Assembly: GCF_019799965.1 (NCBI RefSeq)
Contig: NZ_JABGCJ010000002.1
Span: 372,001-436,000 of the forward strand
Source of the DNA: Modestobacter italicus
GTDB lineage: Bacteria > Actinomycetota > Actinomycetes > Mycobacteriales > Geodermatophilaceae
Direction: 5' to 3'
DNA length: 64,000 bases
The notes beneath the pieces are model-generated. The model was not told the origin of the DNA. It saw only the letters and a list, made by a program, of their open reading frames with translations, and searched no databases. Each line of letters opens with the position of its first letter. The first letter of the stretch is position 1. Shown here one piece after another: positions 27,188 through 35,356 of this stretch. The translations under genes were made by a program, and so were the position numbers.

Positions 27188-28315
27188 ATGGACGTGACCT
27201 TCCTGCAGCCGGTCTTCGCAGCCTCCGGCCCCTACGCCACGGTCTGCGCCGACATCACCCACAACACCGAGAACGCCGACGCCGAGGTGGGTCTCCGGGT
27301 CCGGGCGGTGGCCGAGCAGCTGGTCGAGCAGGGCGCGCCGGAACAGGTCGTCGACGCGGTGCGCGAGCGTCTCCTGCAGACCAACGACGGCGGGCAGCTC
27401 GCCACCTTGCGCGGCCGCGCGCTGATCGTGGCCGCCGACGGCTCGGTCGTGCTGGACGAGGTCCTCGCCGACGCGCCGCGCGACCCGGTCGCCCGCTGGT
27501 CGCCCAGCCCGGACCTGATGCCGGTGCTCCGCCAGCTCGCCGGCCGCGTGCCACACGTGGTCGTGTTCGCCGACCGGATCGGCGCCGACATCGCGGTGGC
27601 CACCCTGGCCGGGCAGCCCGAGGACCAGGACACCATCGAGGGCGACGACTTCCACGCCCGCAAGGTGAAGGTGGGCGGCTGGGCCCACAACACCTACATG
27701 CACACCGCGGAGAACCAGTGGGAGGAGAACGCCGGCCGGGTCGCCGACGAGCTCCACTCGCTGGTCACCCGCGACAAGGCCCAGTTCGTCCTGGTCGCCG
27801 GCGACGTGCGGGCCCGCCAGCTGATCAGCGACAAGGCCAGCCACGAGGTCGGCGCCGTCCTCGTCTCGATCGAGGAGGGCGGCCGGGCCGCCGGTGCCGA
27901 CCGGGAGGTCGTGGAGCAGCGCGCCATCGAGCTGGTCGCCGAGCACGAGGCCCACGAGCAGGCCCAGGCGGTCGAGCGCGTGCAGGCGGCCTCGGCCCAC
28001 GGCCTCGCCGTGACCGGGACGGCGCTGGTCGTCGAGGCGCTGCGCAAGGCCCAGGTCGAGACGCTCGTGCTCGCCGACCAGCTCGACGACGAGCAGCTGT
28101 TCATCGGCCCCGACCAGCTCCAGCTCGGGGTGGGCGCCGACGACATGACCGCGCTGGGGGTCGGTGACGCCCAGCGCGTCCCGGCCGACCAGGCCCTGCT
28201 GCGCGCCGCGGTCGGCAGCGACGCCGCGGTCGTCGTCGTGCCCCGCACGGCCATGCCCGGCGACATCCCGGTGGCCGCCGTCCTCCGCTACACCGACGAC
28301 TCCACCCCCAGCTGA
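27188..28315 (+). CDS. baeRF2 domain protein (Rv2629-like, Vms1-related)
   Basis: A 375-residue protein matching the baeRF2 group of bacterial release-factor-like proteins (Rv2629 in M. tuberculosis). The family shares folds with eRF1 and the peptidyl-tRNA hydrolase Vms1; activity in this group is not firmly established. Visible features are the DITHNTENAD segment near the N terminus, a central VHV-free domain with KVKVGGWAHNTYMHTAENQWEEN-type sequence (about 160-182), and a C-terminal pelota-like domain containing LVLADQLDD. In mycobacteria the homologue is hypoxia/stress induced. ATG 27188 has AAGGAG about 12 nt upstream. It heads a set of small stress-type genes. Confidence 0.85.
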   Translation: MDVTFLQPVFAASGPYATVCADITHNTENADAEVGLRVRAVAEQLVEQGAPEQVVDAVRERLLQTNDGGQLATLRGRALIVAADGSVVLDEVLADAPRDPVARWSPSPDLMPVLRQLAGRVPHVVVFADRIGADIAVATLAGQPEDQDTIEGDDFHARKVKVGGWAHNTYMHTAENQWEENAGRVADELHSLVTRDKAQFVLVAGDVRARQLISDKASHEVGAVLVSIEEGGRAAGADREVVEQRAIELVAEHEAHEQAQAVERVQAASAHGLAVTGTALVVEALRKAQVETLVLADQLDDEQLFIGPDQLQLGVGADDMTALGVGDAQRVPADQALLRAAVGSDAAVVVVPRTAMPGDIPVAAVLRYTDDSTPS

Positions 28316-28378
28316 CCCCGGTCGGCACCCCATCCGCCGGCCGCGACGCGGCCGCACGAGAGAACGGAGCACCACCTC

Positions 28379-28636
28379 ATGACCGACCCCCACCAGCCTG
28401 CGACGTCCCCGGGCACCGACCCGGCCGACATCGAGCACCGGGCCGCCATCGCCGAAGCGCTGGGCAAGGAGGTGTGGCCGGCCGACAAGGACGCCCTCGT
28501 GGCCAAGGCCCGGGAGTCCAACGCCCCCGACCGGGTGCTCGCCTCGCTGGACCGCCTGCCGGCGCACGCGGAGTTCACCAACGTGCAGGAGGTCGCCGAG
28601 GCCCTCGGCATCCACACGGAGCAGCAGCGCTTCTGA
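28379..28636 (+). CDS. DUF2795 domain protein
   Basis: An 85-residue protein. The C-terminal half (VLASLDRLPAHAEFTNVQEVAEALG) matches DUF2795, a small helical domain common in actinobacteria and often duplicated or found near stress genes. The N-terminal 20 residues are disordered and rich in proline and threonine. ATG 28379 is the start, with a GGAG-containing site about 10 nt upstream. It follows the baeRF2 gene by 63 nt on the same strand and is probably in its transcript. Function unknown. Confidence 0.8.
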   Translation: MTDPHQPATSPGTDPADIEHRAAIAEALGKEVWPADKDALVAKARESNAPDRVLASLDRLPAHAEFTNVQEVAEALGIHTEQQRF

Positions 28637-28641
28637 TGAAG

Positions 28642-28695
28642 GGCCCCCTTGCCCCCACCACTCGCAGGCTCGTGGCGGGACCCTGCAAGGGGGCC
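28642..28695. repeat. dispersed intergenic hairpin repeat / terminator
   Basis: An imperfect hairpin with outer arms GGCCCCCTTG and CAAGGGGGCC. Its right half is 26/30 identical to that of the nadA terminator hairpin at 14663-14708, including the shared GCTCG and CCCTGCA blocks. It probably terminates the DUF2795 transcript. Confidence 0.6.
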
Positions 28696-28739
28696 AGGTG
28701 GAACGGTGTCGCCGATGGAGAGCGGGGTAAGGGGACGTC

Positions 28740-28964
28740 ATGCCCGACATGAAGGACCCCTCGCCCGAGGCGATCGCCAACGTCACCGAGCACAACGTCG
28801 AGACCCGGGCGCAGCTGCTGCCCGAGGAGCGCTCCAGCGGGCCGAGCGCCGACCCGGAGAAGCAGGCCGCGGTCATCCTGGCCGAGTCCGAGGAGCGCAC
28901 CGTGCACGCGGACGCCGACGACGCCCAGGGCGGTCACCGGCAGTCCTCCGACACCGCCGACTGA
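28740..28964 (+). CDS. small acidic hypothetical protein
   Basis: A 74-residue, strongly acidic, probably disordered protein with no family I recognise. Recognisable pieces are IANVTEHNVETRAQLLPEERSS and AAVILAESEERT; residues 55-74 are Asp/Ser/Gln-rich. A good ribosome site (AAGGGG, 5 nt before ATG 28740) and GC3 bias support a real gene. It lies in the run of small stress-type genes after baeRF2, separated from DUF2795 by the hairpin repeat. Function unknown. Confidence 0.65.
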   Translation: MPDMKDPSPEAIANVTEHNVETRAQLLPEERSSGPSADPEKQAAVILAESEERTVHADADDAQGGHRQSSDTAD

Positions 28965-28983
28965 CCCGCACCGCCGACCGACC

Positions 28984-29020
28984 GCACCGCCCCGGGGGCT
29001 CACCGCCCCCGGGGCGGTGC
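28984..29020. terminator. bidirectional terminator hairpin
   Basis: A perfect 16-bp inverted repeat (28984-28999 with 29005-29020) overlaps the stop codon of the convergent lacI-type gene and ends the small acidic gene. Confidence 0.65.
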
Positions 29021-30022
29021 CGTGCTCTCCCGGACCACCAGCGCCGTGGCCAGCTCCAGCCGCGGCACCTCCAGCTCCTCACCGCGGACCAGCCGCAGCA
29101 CGGTGCGCGCGGCCAGCGCACCCATCTCCGACAGCGGCTGGTGCACGGTGGTCAGCGGGGGAGAGGACCAGCGGGCACCCGGCAGGTCGTCGAAGCCCAC
29201 CACGCTGACGTCCTCGGGCACCCGCAGACCCCGCTGCCGCACCGCCTCGTAGGCGCCCAGGGCCATCTGGTCGTTCGCCGCCACGATCGCCGTCGGCGGC
29301 TCGGGGTGGGCCAGCAGCTGGGCGCCGAGCCGGAACCCCGACTCGTGCTCGAAGTCGCCGACCAGCACGAGGTCCGGGTCGACGGTGAGCCCGGCTGCCT
29401 CCACCGCGGCGCGGTGCCCGTCCAGCCGGGCGCGGCTGGCGAGCAGCGCCGGGATGCCGGCGATCACCCCGATCCGCCGGTGCCCGAGCCCGATCAGGTG
29501 CTCGGCGGCGCTGAGCCCACCGGCCCAGTTGGTGGCGCCGATCGTGGGCACGTCCATCGCCGGGACGCCGGCCGGGTCGATGACCACCGCGGGGACGTGC
29601 AGCCGCCGCAGCTCTGCCGCCAGCGTGGGGTCGACCTCGTTGGTCACCAGGATCGCCCCGTCGCTGGCCCGGCCGGCGAGGTTGTCCAGCCAGCTGCGCG
29701 TGTCACTGGCCCGGCGGTGGATGGCGGTGACCACCGTGCCCACCCCCTCGGCGTGGGCGGCGTCCTCCACGCCCCGGATGATCTCCACCGCCCAGGGGCT
29801 GTCCAGGTCGTTGAAGACCAGGTCGATCAGGCGCGCCGTCGTGCTCGTCCGGCCGCCGCGGCGCCGGTACCCGTGGTCGCGCAGCAGCTGCTCCACCCGT
29901 TCCCGGGTGTGCGGGGCGACGTCGGAGCGCCCGTTGAGGACGCGGGAGACCGTGGGCACGGAGACCCCGGCCTCCGCGGCGATGGTCGCGATCGTGACCC
30001 CGCGGGCCTGGGTGTCGGTCAC
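29000..30022 (-). CDS. LacI family transcriptional regulator
   Basis: A 340-residue repressor. The N-terminal helix-turn-helix and hinge are clear (VTIATIAAEAGVSVPTVSRV, LNGRSDVAPHTRERV, about 8-45), followed by a periplasmic-binding-protein-like sensor domain with AAEHLIGLGHRRIGVIAG, AIVAANDQMALGAYEA and DVSVVGFDDLPGA. Such regulators usually sense a sugar. No sugar transporter or hydrolase is adjacent, so it is an orphan regulator. GTG 30022 has AGGAGG 5 nt upstream; a TAGGCT -10-like box lies at 30046-30051 on the minus strand, giving a short leader. It is divergent from the chaB-like gene. Confidence 0.92.
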   Translation of the reverse strand: MTDTQARGVTIATIAAEAGVSVPTVSRVLNGRSDVAPHTRERVEQLLRDHGYRRRGGRTSTTARLIDLVFNDLDSPWAVEIIRGVEDAAHAEGVGTVVTAIHRRASDTRSWLDNLAGRASDGAILVTNEVDPTLAAELRRLHVPAVVIDPAGVPAMDVPTIGATNWAGGLSAAEHLIGLGHRRIGVIAGIPALLASRARLDGHRAAVEAAGLTVDPDLVLVGDFEHESGFRLGAQLLAHPEPPTAIVAANDQMALGAYEAVRQRGLRVPEDVSVVGFDDLPGARWSSPPLTTVHQPLSEMGALAARTVLRLVRGEELEVPRLELATALVVRESTAPPRGR

Positions 30023-30153
30023 TGGGTCCTCCTCATCCGGCCGACAGCCTAGGGCGCGCACCGCGGTCGGCCGCGCCTGCGCCGCCTGCGGCCTCGCACG
30101 GGCATGCCACCGCCGTGCTCCGGGTAGCCCAGCGGCCGGAGAGAGGAGTCACC

Positions 30154-30579
30154 ATGCCGAAGACGACGAAGAGCGGCGACGCGGAGCAGGACGAGATCCC
30201 CAGCACCCTGCAGCGCTCGGACGAGAAGGCGCAGCGCACCTTCGCCAAGGCACACGACTCGGCCGCGGAGGAGTACGGCGACGAGCAGCGAGCCAACCGG
30301 GTCGCCTGGGGCGCGGTCAAGCACACCCACGAGAAGGTGGGCGACCACTGGGAGCCCAAGGACCACAAGGGGCCCAGCGACCAGCAGTCGGCCGAGGGCA
30401 ACGCCGACACCGACCTGCGCAGCCTGGGCGGGGTCGACGCCAACGCCTCCAAGGCCCACCTCTACGACCTGGCCAAGGACGCCGGCATCGAGGGCCGGTC
30501 GACGATGGACAAGGAGGAGCTGGCCGACGCGCTGCAGGAGTCGAACGACCGGAAGACCGCCGAGGCCCGCCGGAAGTGA
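30154..30579 (+). CDS. ChaB-like protein with Rho-N/SAP-like C-terminal domain
   Basis: A 141-residue protein. Residues about 12-65 match the ChaB family (IPSTLQRSDEKAQRTFAKAH, AHDSAAEEYGDEQRANRVAW), the usual small helical domain. Residues about 103-138 resemble a Rho termination factor N-terminal or SAP-type helix-extended-helix (ASKAHLYDLAKDAGIEG, MDKEELADALQE), which binds nucleic acid in other proteins. The ChaB plus Rho-N fusion is common in actinobacteria; its role is unknown, with stress or nucleoid functions suspected. ATG 30154 has GAGGAG 6 nt upstream. Confidence 0.83.
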   Translation: MPKTTKSGDAEQDEIPSTLQRSDEKAQRTFAKAHDSAAEEYGDEQRANRVAWGAVKHTHEKVGDHWEPKDHKGPSDQQSAEGNADTDLRSLGGVDANASKAHLYDLAKDAGIEGRSTMDKEELADALQESNDRKTAEARRK

Positions 30580-30597
30580 CCCGGCCAGACTGACCGG

Positions 30598-31359
30598 GTG
30601 ACTCGGGAGGACCTGCGCCGGCGCTACGAAGAGGTCAGCCAGTGGCCGCTGGTGGTGCTGGCCCTGCTGTTCGTGGTGGCCTACGCCTGGGGAGTGCTGC
30701 GGCCGGACCTGCCCGGCTGGCTGCGCACCGTGCTGACGGTGGTGACGCTGGTGACCTGGCCGGTGTTCCTGGCGGACTACCTGCTGCGGCTGGTGCTGGC
30801 CGAGCACCGGTGGCGGTTCGTCCGGCAGAACTGGGTCGACGGGGTCGCCGTCCTGCTGCCGCTGCTGCGGCCGCTGCGCATCGTCAGCCTGGTACGGGTC
30901 GCGCGGGTGCTGGACCGCCGGCTCACCGCCACCCTGCACGGCCGGGTGGCCGCCTATGTCACCCTCACCGCCTCGCTGGTGGTCTTCATGGCCTCACTGG
31001 CCGCCTACGACGCCGAGCGCGGCGCCCCGGACGCGCAGATCACCAGCTACGGGGACGCGGTCTGGTGGGCGCTGACCACGATCACCACGGTCGGCTACGG
31101 CGACGAGTACCCGGTCACCACCGAGGGCCGGCTGGTGGCGGGGCTGCTCATGGTCGGCGGCATCGCCCTGCTGGGTGTGGTCACCGCCGCCGTCGCCTCC
31201 TGGTTCGTCGGCCGGGTCGCCGACGCGGCACGCGCCGAGGACGACGCCGCGGACGCCGCCGCCGACGAGGCGATGCGGGCCGAGGTGCGGGCGCTGGCCG
31301 AGGAGGTGCGGCGGCTGCGCGCCGAGCTGGCCGCCGGCGGGCCGTCGTCCGCCGGCTGA
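30598..31359 (+). CDS. voltage-gated-type potassium channel
   Basis: A 253-residue six-helix potassium channel subunit. The voltage-sensor half (about 15-115) includes the S4-like arginine series LRPLRIVSLVRVARVLDRR. The pore region carries the selectivity filter TTVGYGDEYP near residue 163, followed by S6 (about 180-205). The cytoplasmic C-terminal segment (205-250) is an alanine/glutamate/arginine coiled coil likely to tetramerise; no RCK domain is present. GTG 30598 is preceded by CAGACT ending 6 nt upstream, which fits leaderless transcription. It may share a transcript with the ChaB gene 18 nt upstream. Confidence 0.92.
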   Translation: MTREDLRRRYEEVSQWPLVVLALLFVVAYAWGVLRPDLPGWLRTVLTVVTLVTWPVFLADYLLRLVLAEHRWRFVRQNWVDGVAVLLPLLRPLRIVSLVRVARVLDRRLTATLHGRVAAYVTLTASLVVFMASLAAYDAERGAPDAQITSYGDAVWWALTTITTVGYGDEYPVTTEGRLVAGLLMVGGIALLGVVTAAVASWFVGRVADAARAEDDAADAAADEAMRAEVRALAEEVRRLRAELAAGGPSSAG

Positions 31360-31371
31360 CCTGCGTTCAGG

Positions 31372-32694
31372 TCAGGCCGACGGGACGAGGATCAGCTCGG
31401 TCTGCCGCCGGTCCAGGTACTCCACCCCGGCCTCGGTGAGCGCGATGCCCTGCTCCAGCGCCATCCGGACCAGCTGACCGCCCCACTCGGCCACCGGTAC
31501 CCGCACGCACAGCTCCAGGGCGTAGACGGTGTCCAGGTGCACGGGAGCCTGCCCCGCTCCTGGGACGCCGTCCTGCTGGTCCCACATGCCGATCGCCGGT
31601 CCCGCACCGTGGCCGTGCACGCCGACCGGATGGGAGTAGACGTCGCCGTCGATGCCGGCTGCCGCCGCGGCGGCCCGGGCCGCGGCGAGCACCTCGTCAC
31701 CGGTGCGGCCGGGGCGCAGCTCGGCCGTGGTCAGGTCCTGCATGCGGTTGCCGACGCCGAGGGCGGCGACCAGCCCGGCCGGCGCGGCGGTCTCGCCGGG
31801 GCGCAGCACGTAGGCGTTGCGCTGGGTGTCGGTCATCAGGCCCAGGCTGGACAGCCCCACGTCGCAGTGCACCAGGTCGCCCGGCTGGACGACGGCGTCG
31901 TAGGGCACGCCGGGCAGCACGGTGCCGCGCTCGTCGGCCAGGGGGCTGCCGGCCCGCTGCAGGCCGACCGTGGGCTGGAACCAGGGGTCGACGCCGAGGT
32001 CGGCGAAGCGCTGGCGGATCCACCAGGCGACGTCCAGGGCAGTGGTCTCCCCGACGGTGATCACGGCGGGGGAGAAGGCCTCGTCGATCACCTCGTGCAC
32101 CAGCCGGTTCATCGCGTGCAGCGCGCCGATCTCCTCCGGCAGCCGGGTCTCCAGCCAGCCGACCGCCAGCGCCTCGGCCGACACCAGCTTCTCCGCGTGC
32201 GGGCCCAGGGCCTCGACCAGCAGCTGGTGCTCGGTGTGCGAGAGCCCGTCGGCGTGGGCGAACACCCGGGAGACGTCGACGCCGATGGTGCGCGGCGCGG
32301 CCTGGTCGACGAACCGGCGGACCGCCGCCCACTGCGCGTCCTCGGCGGACAGCCCCTGCTGGTCGTCGGCCTCCCAGGCCGGGAGGAACTGGCCGACCGG
32401 GTACCGGGAGACGGCGACCGCGGTGACCCCGTCGTCGCTGCGGTGGAACATCAGGATCGTGCGCCGCCGCGCGGACAGCCAGGTCGCCGGCAGCAGCGTG
32501 GGGAGCACCGGGTCCTCGTTGTACTCCCGGCCGATGACCACCCACAGGTCGATCCCGGCGCGGTCCATCAGCCCGGGGAGGAGGTCCAGCAGCCGCTGGG
32601 TCAGCCAGCGGTCGCGGACGTCGGCCTGGTCCCGGAGCGGGAGGGGCACCGTACGGGTGGGGTCCGGGGTGGCTCGCTCGGCGATCACGGTCAT
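31372..32694 (-). CDS. M24 family metallopeptidase (Xaa-Pro aminopeptidase-like)
   Basis: A 440-residue protein of the creatinase/prolidase fold. The N-terminal creatinase-like domain (about 25-190) contains IDLWVVIGREYNEDP. The C-terminal pita-bread domain (about 200-435) shows the two-metal ligand set: aspartates in DLVHCDVGL and LMTDTQRNA, histidine in HPVGVHGHGAGP, glutamate in YALELCV and glutamate in LTEAGVEYLD. These residues predict an active dinuclear peptidase or related hydrolase. ATG 32694 is the start. It converges on the potassium channel gene with a 12-nt gap. Substrate unknown. Confidence 0.88.
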   Translation of the reverse strand: MTVIAERATPDPTRTVPLPLRDQADVRDRWLTQRLLDLLPGLMDRAGIDLWVVIGREYNEDPVLPTLLPATWLSARRRTILMFHRSDDGVTAVAVSRYPVGQFLPAWEADDQQGLSAEDAQWAAVRRFVDQAAPRTIGVDVSRVFAHADGLSHTEHQLLVEALGPHAEKLVSAEALAVGWLETRLPEEIGALHAMNRLVHEVIDEAFSPAVITVGETTALDVAWWIRQRFADLGVDPWFQPTVGLQRAGSPLADERGTVLPGVPYDAVVQPGDLVHCDVGLSSLGLMTDTQRNAYVLRPGETAAPAGLVAALGVGNRMQDLTTAELRPGRTGDEVLAAARAAAAAAGIDGDVYSHPVGVHGHGAGPAIGMWDQQDGVPGAGQAPVHLDTVYALELCVRVPVAEWGGQLVRMALEQGIALTEAGVEYLDRRQTELILVPSA

Positions 32695-32755
32695 GCAGGC
32701 AGGAAATCAGACCGGCCGCCGTCCCGCTCGGACTGCGCCCGCGCCGGGCGGCCCG

Positions 32756-33925
32756 TCAGGCCATGCCCCCGGCGGTCGGGTGGGAGCTGCCGACCCGACG
32801 GAACGGGACGACCGTGCTGCCGGCCACCGCGACCCGGTCGCGACCCCCCTGCTTCGCCTGGTACATGGCCGCGTCGGCCCGGTCGACCAGCCGCCACAGG
32901 GCGTCGGTGGGGTCCTCGCCGTCCGTCGGGCCGGTCAGCGCCACCCCGATGGAGACGGTCACCTGCCGCTGCTGACCGGCCACGCTGCCCTTGACCGCCA
33001 GGCGGAGCCGCTCGGCGAGCCGCCGCGCCTCGCTCGGGTCGGCGACCAGGCCGAGCACGACCAGCTCCTCCCCGCCGGTGCGGGCCAGCACGTCCGGTGG
33101 GCGCACGGAGGCCGCCAGTGCCGACCCGACGCTGCGCAGCACCGCGTCGCCGACGGCGTGACCGAACTCGTCGTTGAGCCGCTTGAAGTGGTCCAGGTCG
33201 AGCACCAGGGCACCCACCCGCTGGCCGTCACGGCGGGCCTGGCGCCAGATGCGTGGTGCCTGGTCGACCAGCGACCGACGGTTGGCCAGCCCGGTCAGCG
33301 GATCGGTGGAGGACATCTCCTGGGTGACGGCCAGCAGCCGCTGCACCCGGCGGCGCAGCAGGAACACCCCCAGCGTCGCGACGTCGAGGGTGGCGGCGCT
33401 GACCGCCACGTGCACCAGCAGCAACGGGGTGCTCGGGTAGCTGCCGGCCAGGGCGACCCAGCAGGCGGCCACCACCGCCAGCATGTGCACGGCCAGGGCC
33501 CGGGTGCCCAGGAACCAGGCGGCCACGAAGCAGCCGAACAGCAGCATGAGCGGTGGCGCGTGCCGCAGCGGGTCGCCGGTGGACCAGGCCAGCAGCACGT
33601 AGGTGGCGTCACCGAGCAGCACCAGGACGGCGGTCAGCGCCTCCCCGGCGTGCTGGCGGACCACCAGGCCCACGGCGAGCAGCAGACAGGCGCCCAGGGC
33701 AGCGGCGAAGAGCGGGCGGCTCACCCCGTCGCGCAGCGCACCCTCGACGAACAGGTTGACCGAGCCCAGTGCGGCGCCGGCGCAGAACAGGGCCGCCAGG
33801 CACCAGGCGACCAGGCGGTGCTCACCGCCTCGCTCCGGGCGCGGCAGGTCGTGCACCGGTCTGGACCGCTCGCGGTGCCGATGGCCCGTACCGGGCCGTT
33901 GCGCCCCCACCATGCGCAGCAGCAT
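32756..33925 (-). CDS. membrane-bound diguanylate cyclase
   Basis: A 389-residue protein with five or six N-terminal hydrophobic helices (about 35-205) and a C-terminal GGDEF domain (about 215-370). The active-site motif is ARTGGEELVVL near residue 283, the GGEEL variant compatible with activity. An RxxD inhibitory site (RPPD) lies five residues upstream, so feedback inhibition by cyclic di-GMP is expected, unlike the other GGDEF protein in this window. DLDHFKRLND carries the metal-binding aspartate. ATG 33925 was chosen; ATG 33913 is an alternative and 33967 would add a basic low-complexity stretch. Confidence 0.88.
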   Translation of the reverse strand: MLLRMVGAQRPGTGHRHRERSRPVHDLPRPERGGEHRLVAWCLAALFCAGAALGSVNLFVEGALRDGVSRPLFAAALGACLLLAVGLVVRQHAGEALTAVLVLLGDATYVLLAWSTGDPLRHAPPLMLLFGCFVAAWFLGTRALAVHMLAVVAACWVALAGSYPSTPLLLVHVAVSAATLDVATLGVFLLRRRVQRLLAVTQEMSSTDPLTGLANRRSLVDQAPRIWRQARRDGQRVGALVLDLDHFKRLNDEFGHAVGDAVLRSVGSALAASVRPPDVLARTGGEELVVLGLVADPSEARRLAERLRLAVKGSVAGQQRQVTVSIGVALTGPTDGEDPTDALWRLVDRADAAMYQAKQGGRDRVAVAGSTVVPFRRVGSSHPTAGGMA

Positions 33926-34075
33926 GCCGCAGCCCGGCCCCGGGCATAACCGGCTGGGGCGCGTCATTTCCGGAACTCACGCCTCCGCTGGGGCGGCCGT
34001 GACAGGAGGGGCGTGCCGGCCCTCCGGGTGCCAGGCTGGACGGCGCACGTGCACCCATCCGGAGGGAGAGCGACG

Positions 34076-34264
34076 TTGACCCAGGGCCCCTGGTTCTTCT
34101 GCCTGAAGCACCACACCGTCGAGGACCGGGACGGTTGCGCCGAACGCCACCGGCTCGGCCCGTACGCCACCCGCGCCGAGGCGGAGTCCGCGCTGGAGAA
34201 GGTCGCCGAGCGCAACGAGCAGCAGGACGCCGCCGACGAGGCGTGGGAGGAGGGCCGGCGCTGA
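34076..34264 (+). CDS. small SPOR-like actinobacterial protein
   Basis: A 62-residue protein: TQGPWFFCLKHHTVEDRDGC, then RLGPYATRAEAESALEKVAERN and an acidic tail. The order (aromatic strand, Cys/His-rich turn, LGPY-ATRAEAESAL helix) is that of a mini SPOR-like family widespread in actinobacteria. I chose TTG 34076, an unusual start, because a strong GGAGGGAG (34061-34068) lies 7-8 nt upstream and homologues begin at the PWF segment; ATG 34013 would add 21 residues with no ribosome site. Function unknown. CxxxxxxxxxxxC spacing suggests possible metal binding. Confidence 0.75.
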   Translation: MTQGPWFFCLKHHTVEDRDGCAERHRLGPYATRAEAESALEKVAERNEQQDAADEAWEEGRR

Positions 34265-34376
34265 CCCGACGCCACGCCGCCGCCGGTCACCGACCCGATC
34301 GGCCAGGTCGGGGCCGCCGGGGCATGATCCTCGGCAGAGGCGGGCCCGGCAGGGCGCCCGAGGAACTGGAGGGGTC

Positions 34377-35072
34377 GTGACGGACGGACGTGCGGTGGAG
34401 GACCTCGTGGTCGGCGTGCTCGGGGGCACCGGGCCGCAGGGCCGCGGGCTCGCGGTGCGGCTGGCCGCCGCCGGGCAGCGGGTGCTGCTCGGCTCCCGGG
34501 ACGCCGAGCGCGCCGAGCAGGTGGCGGCCGAGGTCGCCGTCCGGGCCGGTGCCGCGGCCGGCGGGGTCGAGGTGTCGGTGCGGGGCGGGTCCAACACCGA
34601 CGTCGCGGGCGCCGCGGACCTGGTGATCATCGCCGTCCCCTTCGCCGGCCACGCCGAGACCCTGGCCGAGCTGGCCACCCCGCTGGCCGGCAAGGTCGTC
34701 GTCGACTGCGTGGTGCCGATGGGCTGGGACGAGCTCGGTGCCTACGTGCTGGACGTCGCCGAGGGCAGCGTCTGCCAGCAGGCGGCCGTGCTGCTGCCGG
34801 ACAGCTCCGTCGTCGGCGCCTTCCACCACCTGTCCGCGGTGACGCTGGAGGACCTCTCCACGCCCACCCTGGAGGGCGACGTCATGGTCGTCGGCGACGT
34901 CCGGGAGGCCACCGACCTGGTGCAGGCGCTGGCCGGGCGGCTCCCCGGGATGCGCGGGGTCTACGCCGGCCGGCTGCGCAACGCCCGCCAGGTCGAGGCG
35001 CTGACGATCAACCTGGTCTCGGTCAACCGCCGCTACAAGGCCCACGCCGGCATCCGCATCACCGACGTCTGA
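34377..35072 (+). CDS. npdG: F420-dependent NADP reductase
   Basis: A 231-residue NADPH:F420 oxidoreductase, transferring hydride between NADP and deazaflavin F420. The N-terminal Rossmann motif is VVGVLGGTGPQGRGLAVRLA (about 10-29), followed by the NADP-preferring GSRD after strand two. The F420 side shows VVDCVVPMGWDE, VVGAFHHLSAV and the C-terminal LRNARQVEALTINLVSVNRRY-type helix. Length is normal. GTG 34377 has GGAGG 5 nt upstream. It implies F420 synthesis in the host and fits the LLM oxidoreductase at 58.4 kb. Confidence 0.92.
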   Translation: MTDGRAVEDLVVGVLGGTGPQGRGLAVRLAAAGQRVLLGSRDAERAEQVAAEVAVRAGAAAGGVEVSVRGGSNTDVAGAADLVIIAVPFAGHAETLAELATPLAGKVVVDCVVPMGWDELGAYVLDVAEGSVCQQAAVLLPDSSVVGAFHHLSAVTLEDLSTPTLEGDVMVVGDVREATDLVQALAGRLPGMRGVYAGRLRNARQVEALTINLVSVNRRYKAHAGIRITDV

Positions 35073-35079
35073 GCACATG

Positions 35080-35339
35080 GCGACCCTCCGGGTCGCACCG
35101 CGGCCAGGAGGCGTACCCGCCTGAGCGGAGCCGTTCCGTGCGTCCCCGGCGGGCAGCCTCCGGCCGCCGCACCGGACCCGCACAGCGAGCCTCCGGCTCG
35201 CGCCTGGGCTGAGCCGCTCGGTGCGTCCCCGGCGGGCAGCCTCCGGCCGCCGCACCGGACCCGCACAGCGAGCCTCCGGCTCGCGATCGAGGGGCGGACG
35301 AAGCGGCTCAGCCCCGCTGGGGCACGGCTCCTGGCCGCG
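35080..35339. repeat. mosaic palindromic intergenic element with a 65-bp direct repeat
   Basis: Between convergent npdG and panB. It contains two identical 65-bp copies (35138-35202 and 35221-35285, 83-bp period), three hairpins closed by CTCC loops (GCGACC-CTCC-GGGTCGC at 35080 and GCGAGC-CTCC-GGCTCGC in each copy), and 12-bp outer inverted arms (35099-35110 with 35328-35339). I see no ORF in it. Confidence 0.75.
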
Positions 35340-35356
35340 ATGACCTCCGGAGGACG

